DNA of 64,000 nt from positions 59,177,528 to 59,241,527 of the forward strand of contig NC_080587.1 of the NCBI RefSeq assembly GCF_029962835.1. The letters are read 5' to 3'. Numbering within the stretch: the first letter of the stretch is position 1; each line of letters starts with the position of its first letter. Source of the stretch: Magnolia sinica. Lineage: Eukaryota > Streptophyta > Magnoliopsida > Magnoliales > Magnoliaceae. The notes below the pieces were generated by a model. It ran no database searches. It was not told the origin of the DNA and saw only the letters and a list, made by a program, of their open reading frames with translations. A program made the position numbers and the translations under genes. Positions 44,381 through 55,342 of this stretch are shown piece after piece.

Positions 44381-45660
44381 TGAAAGTGGATGGAGGCATG
44401 CTCTCTTGCTCTTGCCCTGCACAGACAAGTTGGGGATCAATAAGCGATGCATTGATGTGAAAACTCTTTTCATCGATACCATCCAATAAAGGCATTGTAT
44501 TATCAAGGGTTGACAACTCAGATGGTGGCCTCAACTGGATGGTTTCAATTCCCAAAGTCATATCGAGCAACTCATTCATCTACCGAATCATATCATTATT
44601 CAATTCAGAAGAGTAGTCTAAATATGTCTCACAAGAGTTAGAAGGGTCGGTTGAAAGGGGCTCATTCTCCACATTTAAATCAGTCATGTTAGATGAGTGG
44701 AGTAGATCATTATGGTCAACCACTTCCTTTACCCTTTGATCATTAACCTGGACCAAACTTGAGATTGATTCGAGAAGAATTTGGGCTAAACATTCATGAT
44801 CGTCATCCCAATACTCATCATCTTCCGATTCAGTATAGTACACACTTGGGATGGGATTGCTTCCCTCACATTCTACTCCTAAATTGGGTTGAGGTTCGAA
44901 TAAACTAACCTCTCCCTCATCATTGAAACCAAGTGTGTCATGTGAGTGAAGTGTGTCATCATCATTATATTTGAAAGACACCTACATCTCTTGATCATTC
45001 TTTTGAACCGTCATTAAGATCAACTCTTCGAAAAATTGAACCATATGCTCATTAACATAATCCAACTCTTCATTCCAAATTCCAGAGTTCTTCAAAAGCG
45101 AGGTAGGATCACTTTTCTTACATTGTATTTCTGGAATGAATTGTGGTTAAGACGAACGAGCCTCCAATGTCTCATTGATGCGCAATGCAAGCGCTTCTAT
45201 TATTTTTTTAAGGCCCGAAAAATCATGTAAGTTACCCTGAAGTGACTCATCTTGAATCGTTTCTGATTGAGTTTCAAAGGTAGAGGACCCAAGAGGATTA
45301 TCACTATGATGCATTGTTGATTCAACTTCCCAATTTGGATATTTCCACTTATCATAAGTAGGGAGTTGGGAATGAAGAATTGGATTGGGTTGAGGCTGGG
45401 GGTGAACTAGCCTCCATTAGCCTATCAAGGCATGATTTAAGCTCTTCTAGTAATTTTCTCATGTTTGCAAAAGAGTCTGTGTCACTTTGAAGTGACTCCT
45501 CTTGGATCAATTCTGATTGGATCTCAGAGGTAGAGGACCCAAGAGAACTATCACTATGATGTATTGTTGGTTTACCTTCCCAATATTGATGTCTCCACTG
45601 ATTATAGTCGTACATAGGTGGGAGAATCTGGTGGTTGTTAATACATATTATCACCCATAA
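44381..45660 (-). mobile_element. Athila-3 acidic coding region
   Basis: Reverse-strand open segments 44247-44579, 44580-44981 and 45352-45654 are rich in Asp, Glu, Ser and Asn (for example ESEDDEYWDDDHECLAQILLES). The segment ending NNDMIR then QLRPPSELSTLDNTMPL resembles the protease-RT linker of Athila-1 (DDDIIRER, RPQFEEL, DIVPL). A roughly 110-bp block is duplicated at about 45240-45352 and 45490-45602 (EVEDPR-like, SL and HHNV stretches). Function unknown. Confidence 0.6.
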
Positions 45661-46403
45661 TATAATTACGCATTATTTTCTTCTTGTCTGATGAGTGATA
45701 ATAATTCTCACTCTCATAATTCTGACAACCTTAACATTCACATACTGTTTCCTTAATCCATGGAGTGTAATTATTCTCCTACATATGATCATGTAAGGAC
45801 TTCTTAACTAGTGGACCATTATATTCCAGTTGGTTCTCAATGATGGTTTTAGAAAAAATTTTAGACATAGGTTGATTTCCATCATAATCATCATACTTCC
45901 CTCCCCAATATCTCTTATCCATCTCAGTATACTAACGTACCCACACTTACATGGTGAAACCCTAACTCTGAATCTAATCCTAAATATAAAAGAAAAATCC
46001 TATAACGATATGGAAGTAAGTAGAGGAGAAGTTAGAAGGAAGTTAATAGATTGGAGGAGATCTATGTTAGAATCCTGCAAAAGAAAACAAAACAAGTCAG
46101 TTTCTAAAATTAGAAAGTTTCTAAAAATAAAATTAGAAAGAGGAGTTAGTTTCTAAAAAGGAAAGTTTCTAAAAATAAAAAATAAAAATAGAAAGTTTCT
46201 AAAAAGAGAAAAAGGAAGTGTCTAAAATCAAATTAGGAAAGTTTCTAAACCTAGAATTAGAAAGTTAGTTTCTAAAATAAAATCCTAAAATTAGAAAGTT
46301 TCTAAAAAAAGAAAACAAAACCTAATCCTAAAAATAAAAAAAAAAAACTCTAATCTTAAACTAATTCTAAAACTAGTTAATCTTAGAAAAATACAACCGT
46401 CAA
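45661..46403 (-). other. Athila-3 leader with TTTCTAAAAATAGAAA repeats
   Basis: Sequence between primer site and the first coding segment. From 46078 to 46380 it consists of the same degenerate near-palindromic words seen in the Athila-2 leader. An acceptor-like TTTTCTTTTGCAG lies near 46075-46090 on the - strand. Confidence 0.55.
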
Positions 46404-46421
46404 TCCCCGGCAACGACGCCA
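46404..46421 (-). other. Athila-3 primer binding site
   Basis: On the - strand TGGCGTCGTTGCCGGGGA, matching the tRNA-Asp-type site of Athila-2 apart from one base. Confidence 0.8.
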
Positions 46422-47235
46422 AAAACTTGTTCACAACCCCAAGTGTAGGGTCGCGATGTAGTAATAATCTCGGTAAGACCGAGGTCAAATCTGAAAGTTG
46501 TACGTATTTTGAAAGTAACTAGAACTAGAACTAGAAAAAGATGTAATCTAAATCAAGAAAATTTAAGAGAATAATGGTAAATTACTTTAAATAAAACTTA
46601 TAAAATTCAAAGGTGGGAAACTACGGTTTCTAAGGATTCACTTGTAGAGATCAGGGAGATCTATACTTGATTCAAGAGCACAACTGGAATTAAAGTCTCA
46701 TCTTCATCCAATTGGAAGATATCTCATTAAAACTCAAATATGAACTTCCTTTGATCTAGTTTTCAATGAATGATAGGTAAGAGAACTAGAATTGATTCTA
46801 TCACAAAACCATGCCCATGAGACAAAGCAAACAATAGAATGTACCAATCCACGACCAATCTCAGAAAATTATGAACGTTAGGAAGGATTCCATCATCCAA
46901 CCATGCCCAAGGGATGATGGTGAACAGCAGGGTTCCTAAGTTCGCAACCTCGATACATGCACAAAATATACTTAAAGCTATCGCAGATCTATTGTAATTT
47001 AAGTCAAACAACCATTAAAAACTATGAATATTCATCATAATCAAACCAAAATCAAAGATAATTCAACTGAATCAAAAGCATAGAAATACCCCATCACGCT
47101 GCATGCTTCACCTCTTAGTCCTAGCTAAGAGGTTTAACTCATCATAGACATGATGATCTAAAATCTCTTAACAAACATCAATGGAAGAAAAAAAACTAAA
47201 GAAGAAAGGGAAGAAGAACTCCTGGCCGTCTCCAT

Positions 47236-47297
<62 letters not shown>
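47236..47297. repeat. (CT)n microsatellite
   Basis: Around 30 uninterrupted CT repeats within the Athila-3 right LTR. The matching place in the left LTR (near 41370) has only short CT runs, so it expanded after insertion. Confidence 0.95.
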
Positions 47298-47300
<3 letters not shown>

Positions 47301-48683
47301 TCCTTGCGTCTCCACGTCAGATCCGCGCATCCCTGGATGGATGCCTCTACACATTCTCCACTCCATCCTTTTGTAACAACAAGTAGGGAGGTGGTTGTGG
47401 TGGTGGTATGCGTAAGCTTACACAGTGACGAAATTGGAAACATCCTGCGCAGTGAGACAAACGCAAACCGAGTTGCGTTTGATTGAGTTTTCAAGGAAGA
47501 ACCTAACCATCCTGTCCATTCTGACTTCATGGCCCCCTTCCCAAGATTTTGGATGGTCTGGATCTTGTATCTGACCTTGCCTTTGATTACATAGTGGCCC
47601 ACAGAGAGCCGGACGTCCGGACGCACGTCCGTACGTAACATATGCGATAGGCCGGTTTTGTGTAAGCAGTGGGCCCACATCCCTTGTCCTTTAAGAAATC
47701 CACACCGTTTATTGAATTATCCTCGAAAAACTAGTCGGGAGTGGGTACTTTTGCTCAAGTTTGGTGCGGCCCAAGGGATCAAATCTTCCTACCGTACAAC
47801 CTGCGTTTGATGGTGATCTTCATGTGTGCACGTGCAATGGAGTAAAAGGACACCATGGCTATGGTCGGCCCCACCATCCGGACACTTTGGACGGTTCAAA
47901 TTATCGAGATGATGGACGATGGTGGCCCACCATGCGTCATAGCGGACGGACGTCTGTCTCCTACGTAAAGAAGACGATGGGAGTCGGGTCAGCGCATGCT
48001 GACCGACCCAAGGGTTCGGTGCACGACTGGTGCGTGCTGTGCACACGCACTTGGAAGTGGGGTCCATCGTGATGTTTTCTAGGAAATCCATTCCATCCAT
48101 CCTCTTTCTCATCTAATTTGAGGGGTTGAGACCCAAATTGAAGCATATCCAGATATCAGGTGGGCCCCAAATCAGTGATTTATTGGCTGATCTGTCCGTC
48201 GGACCACTTCCACAAAGATCCGAAGGCTGAAATTTTACGTCTATGGTTATTTTATGATCCTTAGGCCAGGTTTAAAATTTCGTGCCAAACAGATGGTGGG
48301 AACCCTATCATCTTGCATTCGGGATGATTTTCAGGCATCTTTATCTTTAATCACTCGATTTTCTCGGATCTTTGGCATGTGAATTCTTCAATCTCGGTCT
48401 CTTAAGATCCGTCTCTTGCCTTGGTGATTCTTAAGCATTAAATCCATGCTTTTAGTACTCTTTTCAGTCCAAGTTCCTAAATTTTTTTTAAAAGGAAAAC
48501 CTTCATTCATTGTTAGAGAAATATACAAGTATCTAGACATTCGGGCTTTTCCAAGAGAAAGACCAGGGAGAAGCTTATCATGGCCAACAAGAAGGAAGGA
48601 AAAGGATATGCAAAAGAGGAATAAGAAAAAGAAGAAGAAAAAACAAAACGAAGGAGCGAACAACCCCAGAGATGATTTCAAAA

Positions 48684-49601
48684 TCACCCCTTAGAAGGAA
48701 TCTGCCTGACCGCACCTAGGCCCACCGAATCAAGAAAAAGCAACTCTCTAACCTGTGGCGGAAGTTCCCCTCGATCGTGGATAAGATAATTCAACTGGGT
48801 CTCACTGCCCAAGCGAGCCATGCCATCGGCAGGCCCATTCCCTTCCCTGAAGATATGGACACAGCGGACCTGGCCTCTCATCTACAACCTGTTGATTTTG
48901 GTTAGCCAGTAGCTCCATTTCCAACCTGGTCTCACTCGGTGATTAACCAGATCCACCGCTAATTGGGAATCAGATTCCACCACCACCCTAAAAAGGCCAT
49001 TGGCGAAACAAAGAGCGAGCCTGTCATGAATAGCCTGAAGTTCTGCATTCATACTAGAGCCAACCCTATACCCTTTAGCAAAAGAGAAGAGGAAAGCACC
49101 TTTATCATCTCTGCAGACTCCACCACTGCCGGACAGCCCCAGGTTACCCTTTGTCGACCCATCAACATTCAATTTAGACCAGCCCAGGGGTGGCTTGATC
49201 CACTTCACGATTTTGGATGAGATCGCCTCAGAGGGGGGAGAACCATGAGTAGGACAAAAACTAGGATTACCACTGGAGGCCCTTTCTGGCCATTGAAAAA
49301 GAAGGGACAGCCACCTTCTAATGTTAGCAATGACAGCTGGGGAAGTCGGATGCCTGCCGTCGAATCTTGCTGAATTTTTAGCCCACCAGATTTCCCAGAA
49401 AATCAGACAGGGGAGGACCTTGAACATAGGTGAGATCGGGCCATCTGAGGTAGGGGAATTCCACCAGAGATTCAGCCTAGCCCTAATAGAGAGAATCCGC
49501 CTAATGAGGACATTGAAGGACCGGCCAAAGTGCTCCCAAGTGGACGATGCTAGCTCGTTGTTGATCATGAGGTGGAGCAAAGATTCGTCAGAAGGACCCA
49601 A
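48684..49601 (-). pseudogene. L1 ORF2 zinc-binding region and RNase H domain
   Basis: - strand frame 49601-48882 starts MGPSDESLLHLMINNELASSTWEHF (RT-associated zinc-binding region) and PCLIFWEIWWAKNSARFDG. RNase H follows: KWIKPPLGWSKLNVDGSTKGNLGLSGSGGVCRDDKGAFLFSF, NAELQAIHDRL, VVVESDSQLAVDLV. The C-terminal end VHIFREGNGPADGMARLGS lies in frame 48881-48684. The DGS, E, D and D positions of the RNase H fold are visible. One interruption lies near 48882. Confidence 0.88.
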
Positions 49602-50299
49602 AGACGAAGAGGTCGAGCAACAATCACATCTGGAGGCTAGCTGAATTCCACGCCGTTGAACAGCCCCATCAACGGGAACCGCATGGGAAAAAACCCGCCA
49701 GCGAACATAGAAATCTTGGGAGGAAGCTTAGGGTGCCAAAACCAACGAGCCCATTCTCTACAGGGGCTACTGACCCTGCTGATCCTCTAAGCGGAGCGAA
49801 CAGAGAAGTCGCCTGAGGGGGTAAAGGTCCATATGCATCTATCGGGGCCATCCAAGAGGCAGAATCCTACCTGGAAAATCGAATCAATAACATTCTGAGG
49901 GAGGAAACCGAACACCGAGCTCAGGGCCGAGGGCCCATTCAAGTCCAACACTTAGTTCACCTTCAACTCCAACATCCCGTCTAGAATTGGGTTTTCAGCC
50001 AAATTAATCAAAGGACTAAGGCCTGACAAGTTATCTTGCCAGAAGCTACATTCTCCCTGACCGAGAATCCAAAGAACATTCCTATCCAAGATAGGCAGCA
50101 ACTTGAAGATCCTTTTATAGAGAGGAGAGGCAATAGCAGCCGGGCATCTCGATCCCAATGGGGAGAGGGCCTAGCCATATTTAGCATTCATGAACTCACT
50201 CCACAGGCTGGACTAGAGCTTAAATTTGAACGCCCAACCTAGCTTAAGCCTAAGAGCTGACATGAAATCCTCCAACTTTCGAATACCCAAACCACCTTC

Positions 50300-50998
50300 T
50301 TGTTTTGGTTTCACAATCGAGTTTCAGCTCCGCCAATGGAGCTTTTTCTTGCTTTCAACCCACCCCCATAGGAAATTCGCAAAGGAGGTTTGAAGGGAGG
50401 AGAGGACGTGGGAAGGAATGTGGCAAGCAAACATCGCATGTACCGAGATGCCTCCAAGAATGTTTTGAACAAGGACCGATCTTCCAGCTTGTGAAAGGAA
50501 ATGGGTCTACCACCTTGAGACACGGCCTTCAACCTTTTCAAGCAACAGATGGAAAACTCCTCTATTCAGCTTTCCAAACGCCAAAGGAACTCCCAAATAA
50601 GTTAGCCCAGATACAGATTTAGGGAACCCATGAAGACTTTCAATAGATCTAACTTGGGACAGCGGAAGCTTGCACAAACAGAAGAAAGTGCTCATCCTGG
50701 AATTGATCTTTTTGCTCGAAGCTACCTGGTAAGAGGCCAAGAAGTTCTTTACTGTGTGGAGAGAAGCGAGCCCCCTATTAAGGAAGAGAAGAGTGTCATC
50801 TGCATAAAGAAGGTGAGACACCGGGGGAAAGCCCCATCTGATCCTGAACGACTGGCAGAGGCCTTGCTCGACCGGCTTCTTAAGCCCTCTACTCAACACT
50901 TCCGCTGCCAGGATGAATAGACTAGGAGAGAGAGGGTCACCTTGGCGGATGCCTCTCGAGGATTTGAAAAAAACAGCAGCCTCACCATTCACAATCAC
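50300..50998 (-). pseudogene. L1 ORF2 reverse transcriptase fragment
   Basis: - strand frame 50998-50507 reads VNGEAAVFFKSSRGIRQGDPLSPSLFILAAEVLSRGL, then HLLYADDTLLFLNRG (the YADD active site) and SGLTYLGVPLAFGKLNRGVF. These are RT motifs of plant L1 ORF2. The upstream fingers and the endonuclease were lost by 5' truncation. Downstream continues in other frames towards 49670. Confidence 0.88.
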
Positions 50999-51180
50999 CG
51001 AGAACCAGACATTCTCCCAGCATCTTTCAATCAGGTTGACCCAAGCTGAGCTGAAACTGAATCCAAGCTCCTAAACTCACCTTGCAACACAAACATGATT
51101 AAAATAAAGCATTAAGCATTATCATGTTCATAAAATCAGGTAACAACTGGGGTCTAATATGCAATATTTGACCCTCAACA

Positions 51181-53867
51181 AACATCCATTTGTTCCAGCT
51201 CAAGATCGTATTGGGCAACCAGCGCCAACACGAATCTGATAGACACATGCTTAACCACCGGAACGAATATCTTTGTGAAGTCGATTCCTTCTCTCTGAGG
51301 ATAATCATTCACTACCAATCTAGTTTTGTATCTATCATATTTTCTTTTGAATAACTACTTGCATCCGATCACTTTTCATCCTAATGGAAGCTTCACCGGC
51401 TCTCATGTGTGATTTTTATGCAACGAGCCCATCTCATTGTCCATAGCTGCCTTCCACTTTTCTACATCAGGCTCACTGAGAGCCTCCTGAATAGTCGATG
51501 AGTCCCCCTTATCTATAATGAGAGTATATGTAATATTAGAATCGTCCCTATATCTTGTCGGTAACCTGCGATCACGTGGTAGGTTTCTTCTCATAGGTGG
51601 CTGTACCACCTGATCCTGTACCTCTGTCTGTGCATATGTCTTTGCCTAAGTATCATCTGTGTCAATCTAGATGTCTACGTTCAACATTTTTAGTTCTTCT
51701 TGCTCCTCTTGATCATTCTTGTAGAATAGAGAGCTTTCATTGAATCTAACGTTACGGCTAGTGATGATATTGCGTGTGACCTTGTCGAATAACCTCTAAC
51801 CTTTCACACCAATGCCATAGCCAACAAAAATATACTTTTGGCTCTATGATCTAGCTTATCTCACTTAATTGACGTTACATGAAAGTAAGCTTCACAAAAA
51901 ATATGCATAAATCTGAGTAATTGATCTTATGATTACTTCATACTTCCTCTTGAATTTTACATTTAATTGCCATAGAAGGAGACCGGTTCACCAAATAACA
52001 AGTCGTATTAACGGAATCAGTCCATAAGTCTTTATCAAAGGCATCATTACTTAACATGCATCGAGCCCTCTCCAAGAGAGTCCGATTCATTCACTCAGCC
52101 ACACCATTTTGTTCGGGCATGAGGCGCACTGTATTGTGCATAATGATCCCTTTATCTTTACAATATTCATTAAATTCAATAGAAGTAAATTCTCCCCCAT
52201 TTTTAGTCCTTAAAACCTTTATTTTTTGCTCTGACTATTTTTCTACCATTACCTTCCATTGTTTGAATATGGTGAAAACTTCGGATTTATGTTTCATGAA
52301 GTAAACTCAAACTTTCCTAGAGTTGTCATCAATGAATGAAACAAACCATGACGACCCACCAACGGAAACATCTGGCGATGACCCCCATACGTCAGAGTGC
52401 ATATAATCAAGCACTCTCTTACATCCATGTTTTCCAATTTTAAAAGATAATCTAGATTATTTACCATATATATAATGCTCGCATATATCTAAATCAAAAT
52501 TTTTAAAAGCTGGAATCAAACAACGATCATATAGTACCTTCATGCCTCGCTCGCTCATGTGGCCCAGACGAGTATGCCACATATGTATAGACGTGGAATC
52601 TGCAACATTTGCTGTCGCTCCACCCTTTGAAGTACTTTCAATCAACCTGTAAAGGTTTCTGTACCTTTATGCTCTCAAAGGGTGCCCCTTTTGAAACTTT
52701 AAGGACACCATCAATACCAGTGAACTTGCATCCTATACCCTCGAGTGCACCAAGAGAAATCAAACTTTTCTTCATATCAGAAACATGCCTAACATCAGTT
52801 TGTGTACACTCCATCCCATCAAACGTCTCGATACTCATCGTATTAATAGTCACAACATTACAAGTATTGTCATTGCCCGTAAAGACCTGTCCGCCATCGC
52901 ATTCTCTGTAACTGGTGAACCAATTCTGATGAGGACTCATGTGATATGATGCTCTTGTGTCGAGGATCCACTCATCTCCATGATTGTCGTGCAAGTGTCC
53001 AATCATGGACATAGATAATACATCACCACCACTTGTCTCTTCATCAGATGTGACAACATCCTTTGAAGAAGCTACTAAATTTTCTTTCTTCACTTTAGGA
53101 TTGGTACAATCCTTCTTCATGTGTCCCATAGTTCCAGCACTTTAGTTTTCCTTTGCCCTTGCCCTTGAATTTGGATATATAGGTCTTAAAGATCCTGCAT
53201 CTCGCTCAAAATTTATGCCTCTCATAATAAGTGCATCGGAAGATGTCCCTATATCACCATTTAGCTTTCTTATGGCATTCCCTTGAAGGGCTGAGACAAT
53301 AATGTCGACACTTAGGGTTTTATTTATGGTGCACATTGTGTCCTCGAATAACTCATACAATGCTGGAAGAAAATTCAACAACATACATGCTTGTTCCTCA
53401 TCTTTGATCACTTCCTCCATATCCAATAATTTACTAACTAATTTATTAAAGTTACTGATATGAGCCTCCAGATATTCACCATTTGTTATCTTAAAGTTAT
53501 ACCATTGCCGCTTCAAGTGTAGGCGATTTTCAGAGGATTTTTTCGCATTGATATCCTCTAACTTCTCCCATAAACTAGCCGCAGTTTTTTCCCTCAAAAT
53601 ATTATAGAGAACATCATCCGTGAGAAATAAATGGATTGAGGATAAGACCTTCTTATCAAGGGTATTCCATTCATCATCAGTCATAATAGACTTTTTTGCC
53701 TCAAGAGCACCATCCTTGCCTTGCTTGGCTAAGGAACTATCATCTTGATCTTCCATAACTCAAAGTTATTTCTGTTTGAGTACTTCTCAATATCATAACT
53801 AGTACTTCCCATTGATGTTAATCCTACAGATTCAAATCTGTGCCCCAACGATTGCTCTGATACCACT
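51181..53867 (-). mobile_element. Copia-2 gag, protease, integrase and RT start
   Basis: On the - strand: primer site (GCTCTGATACCA, 53854-53865), gag starting MEDQDDSSLAKQGKDGALEAKK (53756; ASLWEKLEDINAKK, HISNFNKLVSKLLDMEE), a zinc-knuckle remnant, protease (EWILDTRASYHMSPHQNWF, about 52975-52920), gag-pre-integrase (TSIHMWHTRLGHMSERGMKVL, about 52600-52540), integrase (about 52480-51930), and the start of RT up to the LELEQMDV block at 51186. Fossil with several breaks. Confidence 0.88.
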
Positions 53868-54216
53868 TGTTGTGATTTGTGCCACGGAATCACACAGATT
53901 TAGATCCGATTCAAACAAGCTTGAATTTCACCCTTGCTACACCCTTTGATAACCCTAGAACCCTTTTAAAAACCCTTGGAATACCTTTAAAAAGCCTTAG
54001 AATATTTTAGAAAGGCCCTAGGGACTCCTATTTATAGATGGGGAAACCCCACTTACACACCTCCCTAAAAACCGCCTCAAATTTATGGAGTTCGCGCACA
54101 AACCATGCATCGTCTATGTAACCCACAACTCGTTGAAGGGATCCTCGACTAGTCGAGGCAGTACCTTGACTGGTTGAGCACCGCATACCAAATTTAAGAC
54201 ATGTGTTTTAACAACA
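53868..54216 (-). repeat. Copia-2 5' LTR
   Basis: 349 bp, the same length as the other LTR, ending TAACAACA, then the GCTAC duplication. Keeps a 16-bp palindrome (54143-54158) with symmetrical changes relative to the other copy. Confidence 0.92.
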
Positions 54217-54949
54217 GCTACTCCATCTTCAACTCTTTGATAATTATATTGATCCAAATCTTTTGATGGTATTTTCGAAGATCACCTAGCTCAAAAATCA
54301 TGATGATTAATCATCAGGCGAGCTACATCATCAACGAATAGCCAGTGGTCTTACTTAGTATATTTGTGGTCCACCTAAAAGGTGGATGGGCTTGATTCTC
54401 AAATATAAGATCAAGTTATAAGATGAATTTGAATGCAATGTTAGAAGAATAATCTCATTTCTAACCGTTAATGATATAATAAATCATCGTCTACTCTTAG
54501 AAAATACATAAATGCATAAATACATGTACCTACACATATTAAATGCACACCTTCCCACCTATGTGGTCACCATTATTGATTGTCAATACCAAGTAGGATT
54601 TATGCTCTGGTAGTGTGATGGATGATACACATGCACTTACAGTGGTACACATGGCATATATGTCACTCAAATTAAACAACCCGAATCGTTGAATATGTTC
54701 TAGATAGGTAATAAACCCAACATAATACTAATTGGATAATTCTAATCTCTAATTTATGAAGAAAAAAATTTATTGCGTTGACCCATGGCTTTAAGTCTAA
54801 GTGCAGATAAGGCGCCACTCAGACATTTCAACCAGAACTCAGTGGACCTGATAAAATTTGATACCATGAGTCATTCTTTACATGGTTGGCGAGAGCCAGG
54901 AGGTTGTTAATAGCATTGATATACGAGCAAAATGATAACATCTCAAGTG
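54217..54949. other. Unassigned stretch between Copia-2 and an L1
   Basis: AT-rich. Presumably continues the sequence that Copia-2 entered, that is, the presumed intron or 3' flank of the receptor kinase gene. A 7-bp inverted word pair CCACCT and AGGTGG occurs near 54374. No kinase, transmembrane or other coding homology is recognised. Confidence 0.45.
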
Positions 54950-55014
54950 GACACTAGGTTGAACTATGCACCGAAGGGATAGGGCGCCATCTAGGGGAGG
55001 ACCTCTTCCAGCTT

Positions 55015-55272
55015 TTGAGAAATCTAGGTGGGAAAGGTGAGGCCGGTCCCAAACCAAACGAGGACCTTCTAAAATTTTTCCAGAGGTATGGAAGGGTCAT
55101 TGATATCTTCATTTCATTATTCCCAAGCTCCATCCATCCCAAAGATTTTGCTTTCGTCAGATTTCAGTATGAGAATGATGCTCGAGTGGAAAAAGGGGTT
55201 CTAGATGGACAGAGGATAGATGAAAGGATAGTCAGTCTCGGAGGCGATCTACAGATCCAAGTCGAGCATTGA
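55015..55272 (+). pseudogene. L1 ORF1 RRM domain
   Basis: Reads LLKFFQRYGRVIDIFISLFPSSIHPKDFAFVRFQYENDA. FAFVRF is the RNP1-like core of an RNA recognition motif, which plant L1 ORF1 proteins carry near the N-terminus to bind element RNA. It is followed by DGQRIDERIVSLGGDLQIQ. The reading frame closes at 55270. Confidence 0.75.
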
Positions 55273-55342
55273 GATCCCCAAACCAACAACATTCCCACTT
55301 GCTCAGCATCTAGCTAGGAATTCAACTGGAGCTATATAAGGG

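Larger units (their letters stand above)
48482..51061 (-). mobile_element. L1 LINE, 5'-truncated, inside Athila-3 LTR
   Basis: Flanked by a 14-bp target duplication TCCAAGYTCCTAAA (48468-48481 and 51062-51075, one mismatch). On the - strand the element ends at 48482 with an A-rich tail. It begins within RT at about 51060, so EN, ORF1 and the start of RT are missing. About 2.58 kb. Coding order on the - strand is RT, zinc-binding region, RNase H, 3' untranslated region. It is a dead copy, with frame changes near 50300-50000 and 49660. Confidence 0.9.
40551..51180 (-). mobile_element. Athila-3: non-autonomous Athila-like element
   Basis: The left LTR (40551-42674, 2124 bp) and the right LTR (46428-51180, interrupted by an L1 at 48482-51061) bound a body of only 3.75 kb on the - strand. 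Flanking 5-mers GACAT and AACAT are a likely target duplication, and Copia-2 RT sequence continues across the site. The primer site (46404-46421) is of the tRNA-Asp type. The body has no gag core, RT, RNase H or integrase, but carries an acidic coding region and the same non-pol module as Athila-1. LTRs differ by about 10% by eye. Fossil with several breaks. Confidence 0.87.
46428..51180 (-). repeat. Athila-3 5' LTR, split by an L1
   Basis: LTR sequence 46428-48481 and 51062-51180 together corresponds to 40551-42674. Conserved hairpin at 47111-47132. A CT microsatellite of about 60 bp (47236-47297) is much longer than in the other LTR copy. Confidence 0.88.
38869..54216 (-). mobile_element. 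Copia-2: Ty1/Copia element with exact target duplication
   Basis: LTRs of 349 bp (38869-39217 and 53868-54216) are flanked by the exact 5-bp duplication GCTAC (38864-38868 and 54217-54221). On the - strand the body runs gag (53756-53142), protease, gag-pre-integrase and integrase (53129-51900), and RT and RNase H (51600-51181, then 40550-39218 after Athila-3). The primer site is of the initiator Met tRNA type. It is in the same broad family as Copia-1, but with different LTRs. LTRs differ at roughly one site in eight by eye, so it is old. Broken, with many interruptions and one large nested insertion. Confidence 0.92.

Noticed and set aside
44247-44981. Acidic frames as a captured host gene in Athila-3
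   Set aside because: The order and several words match the protease-RT linker of Athila-1, so an element origin is more likely than capture.
47181-47486. Open frame with a long Ser-Leu repeat
   Set aside because: It is the translation of a CT microsatellite inside an LTR, with no conserved protein sequence.
54217-54949. Kinase or transmembrane exon of the receptor gene
   Set aside because: Read in all frames, no glycine-rich loop, HRD, DFG or hydrophobic membrane segment in coding context was recognised.
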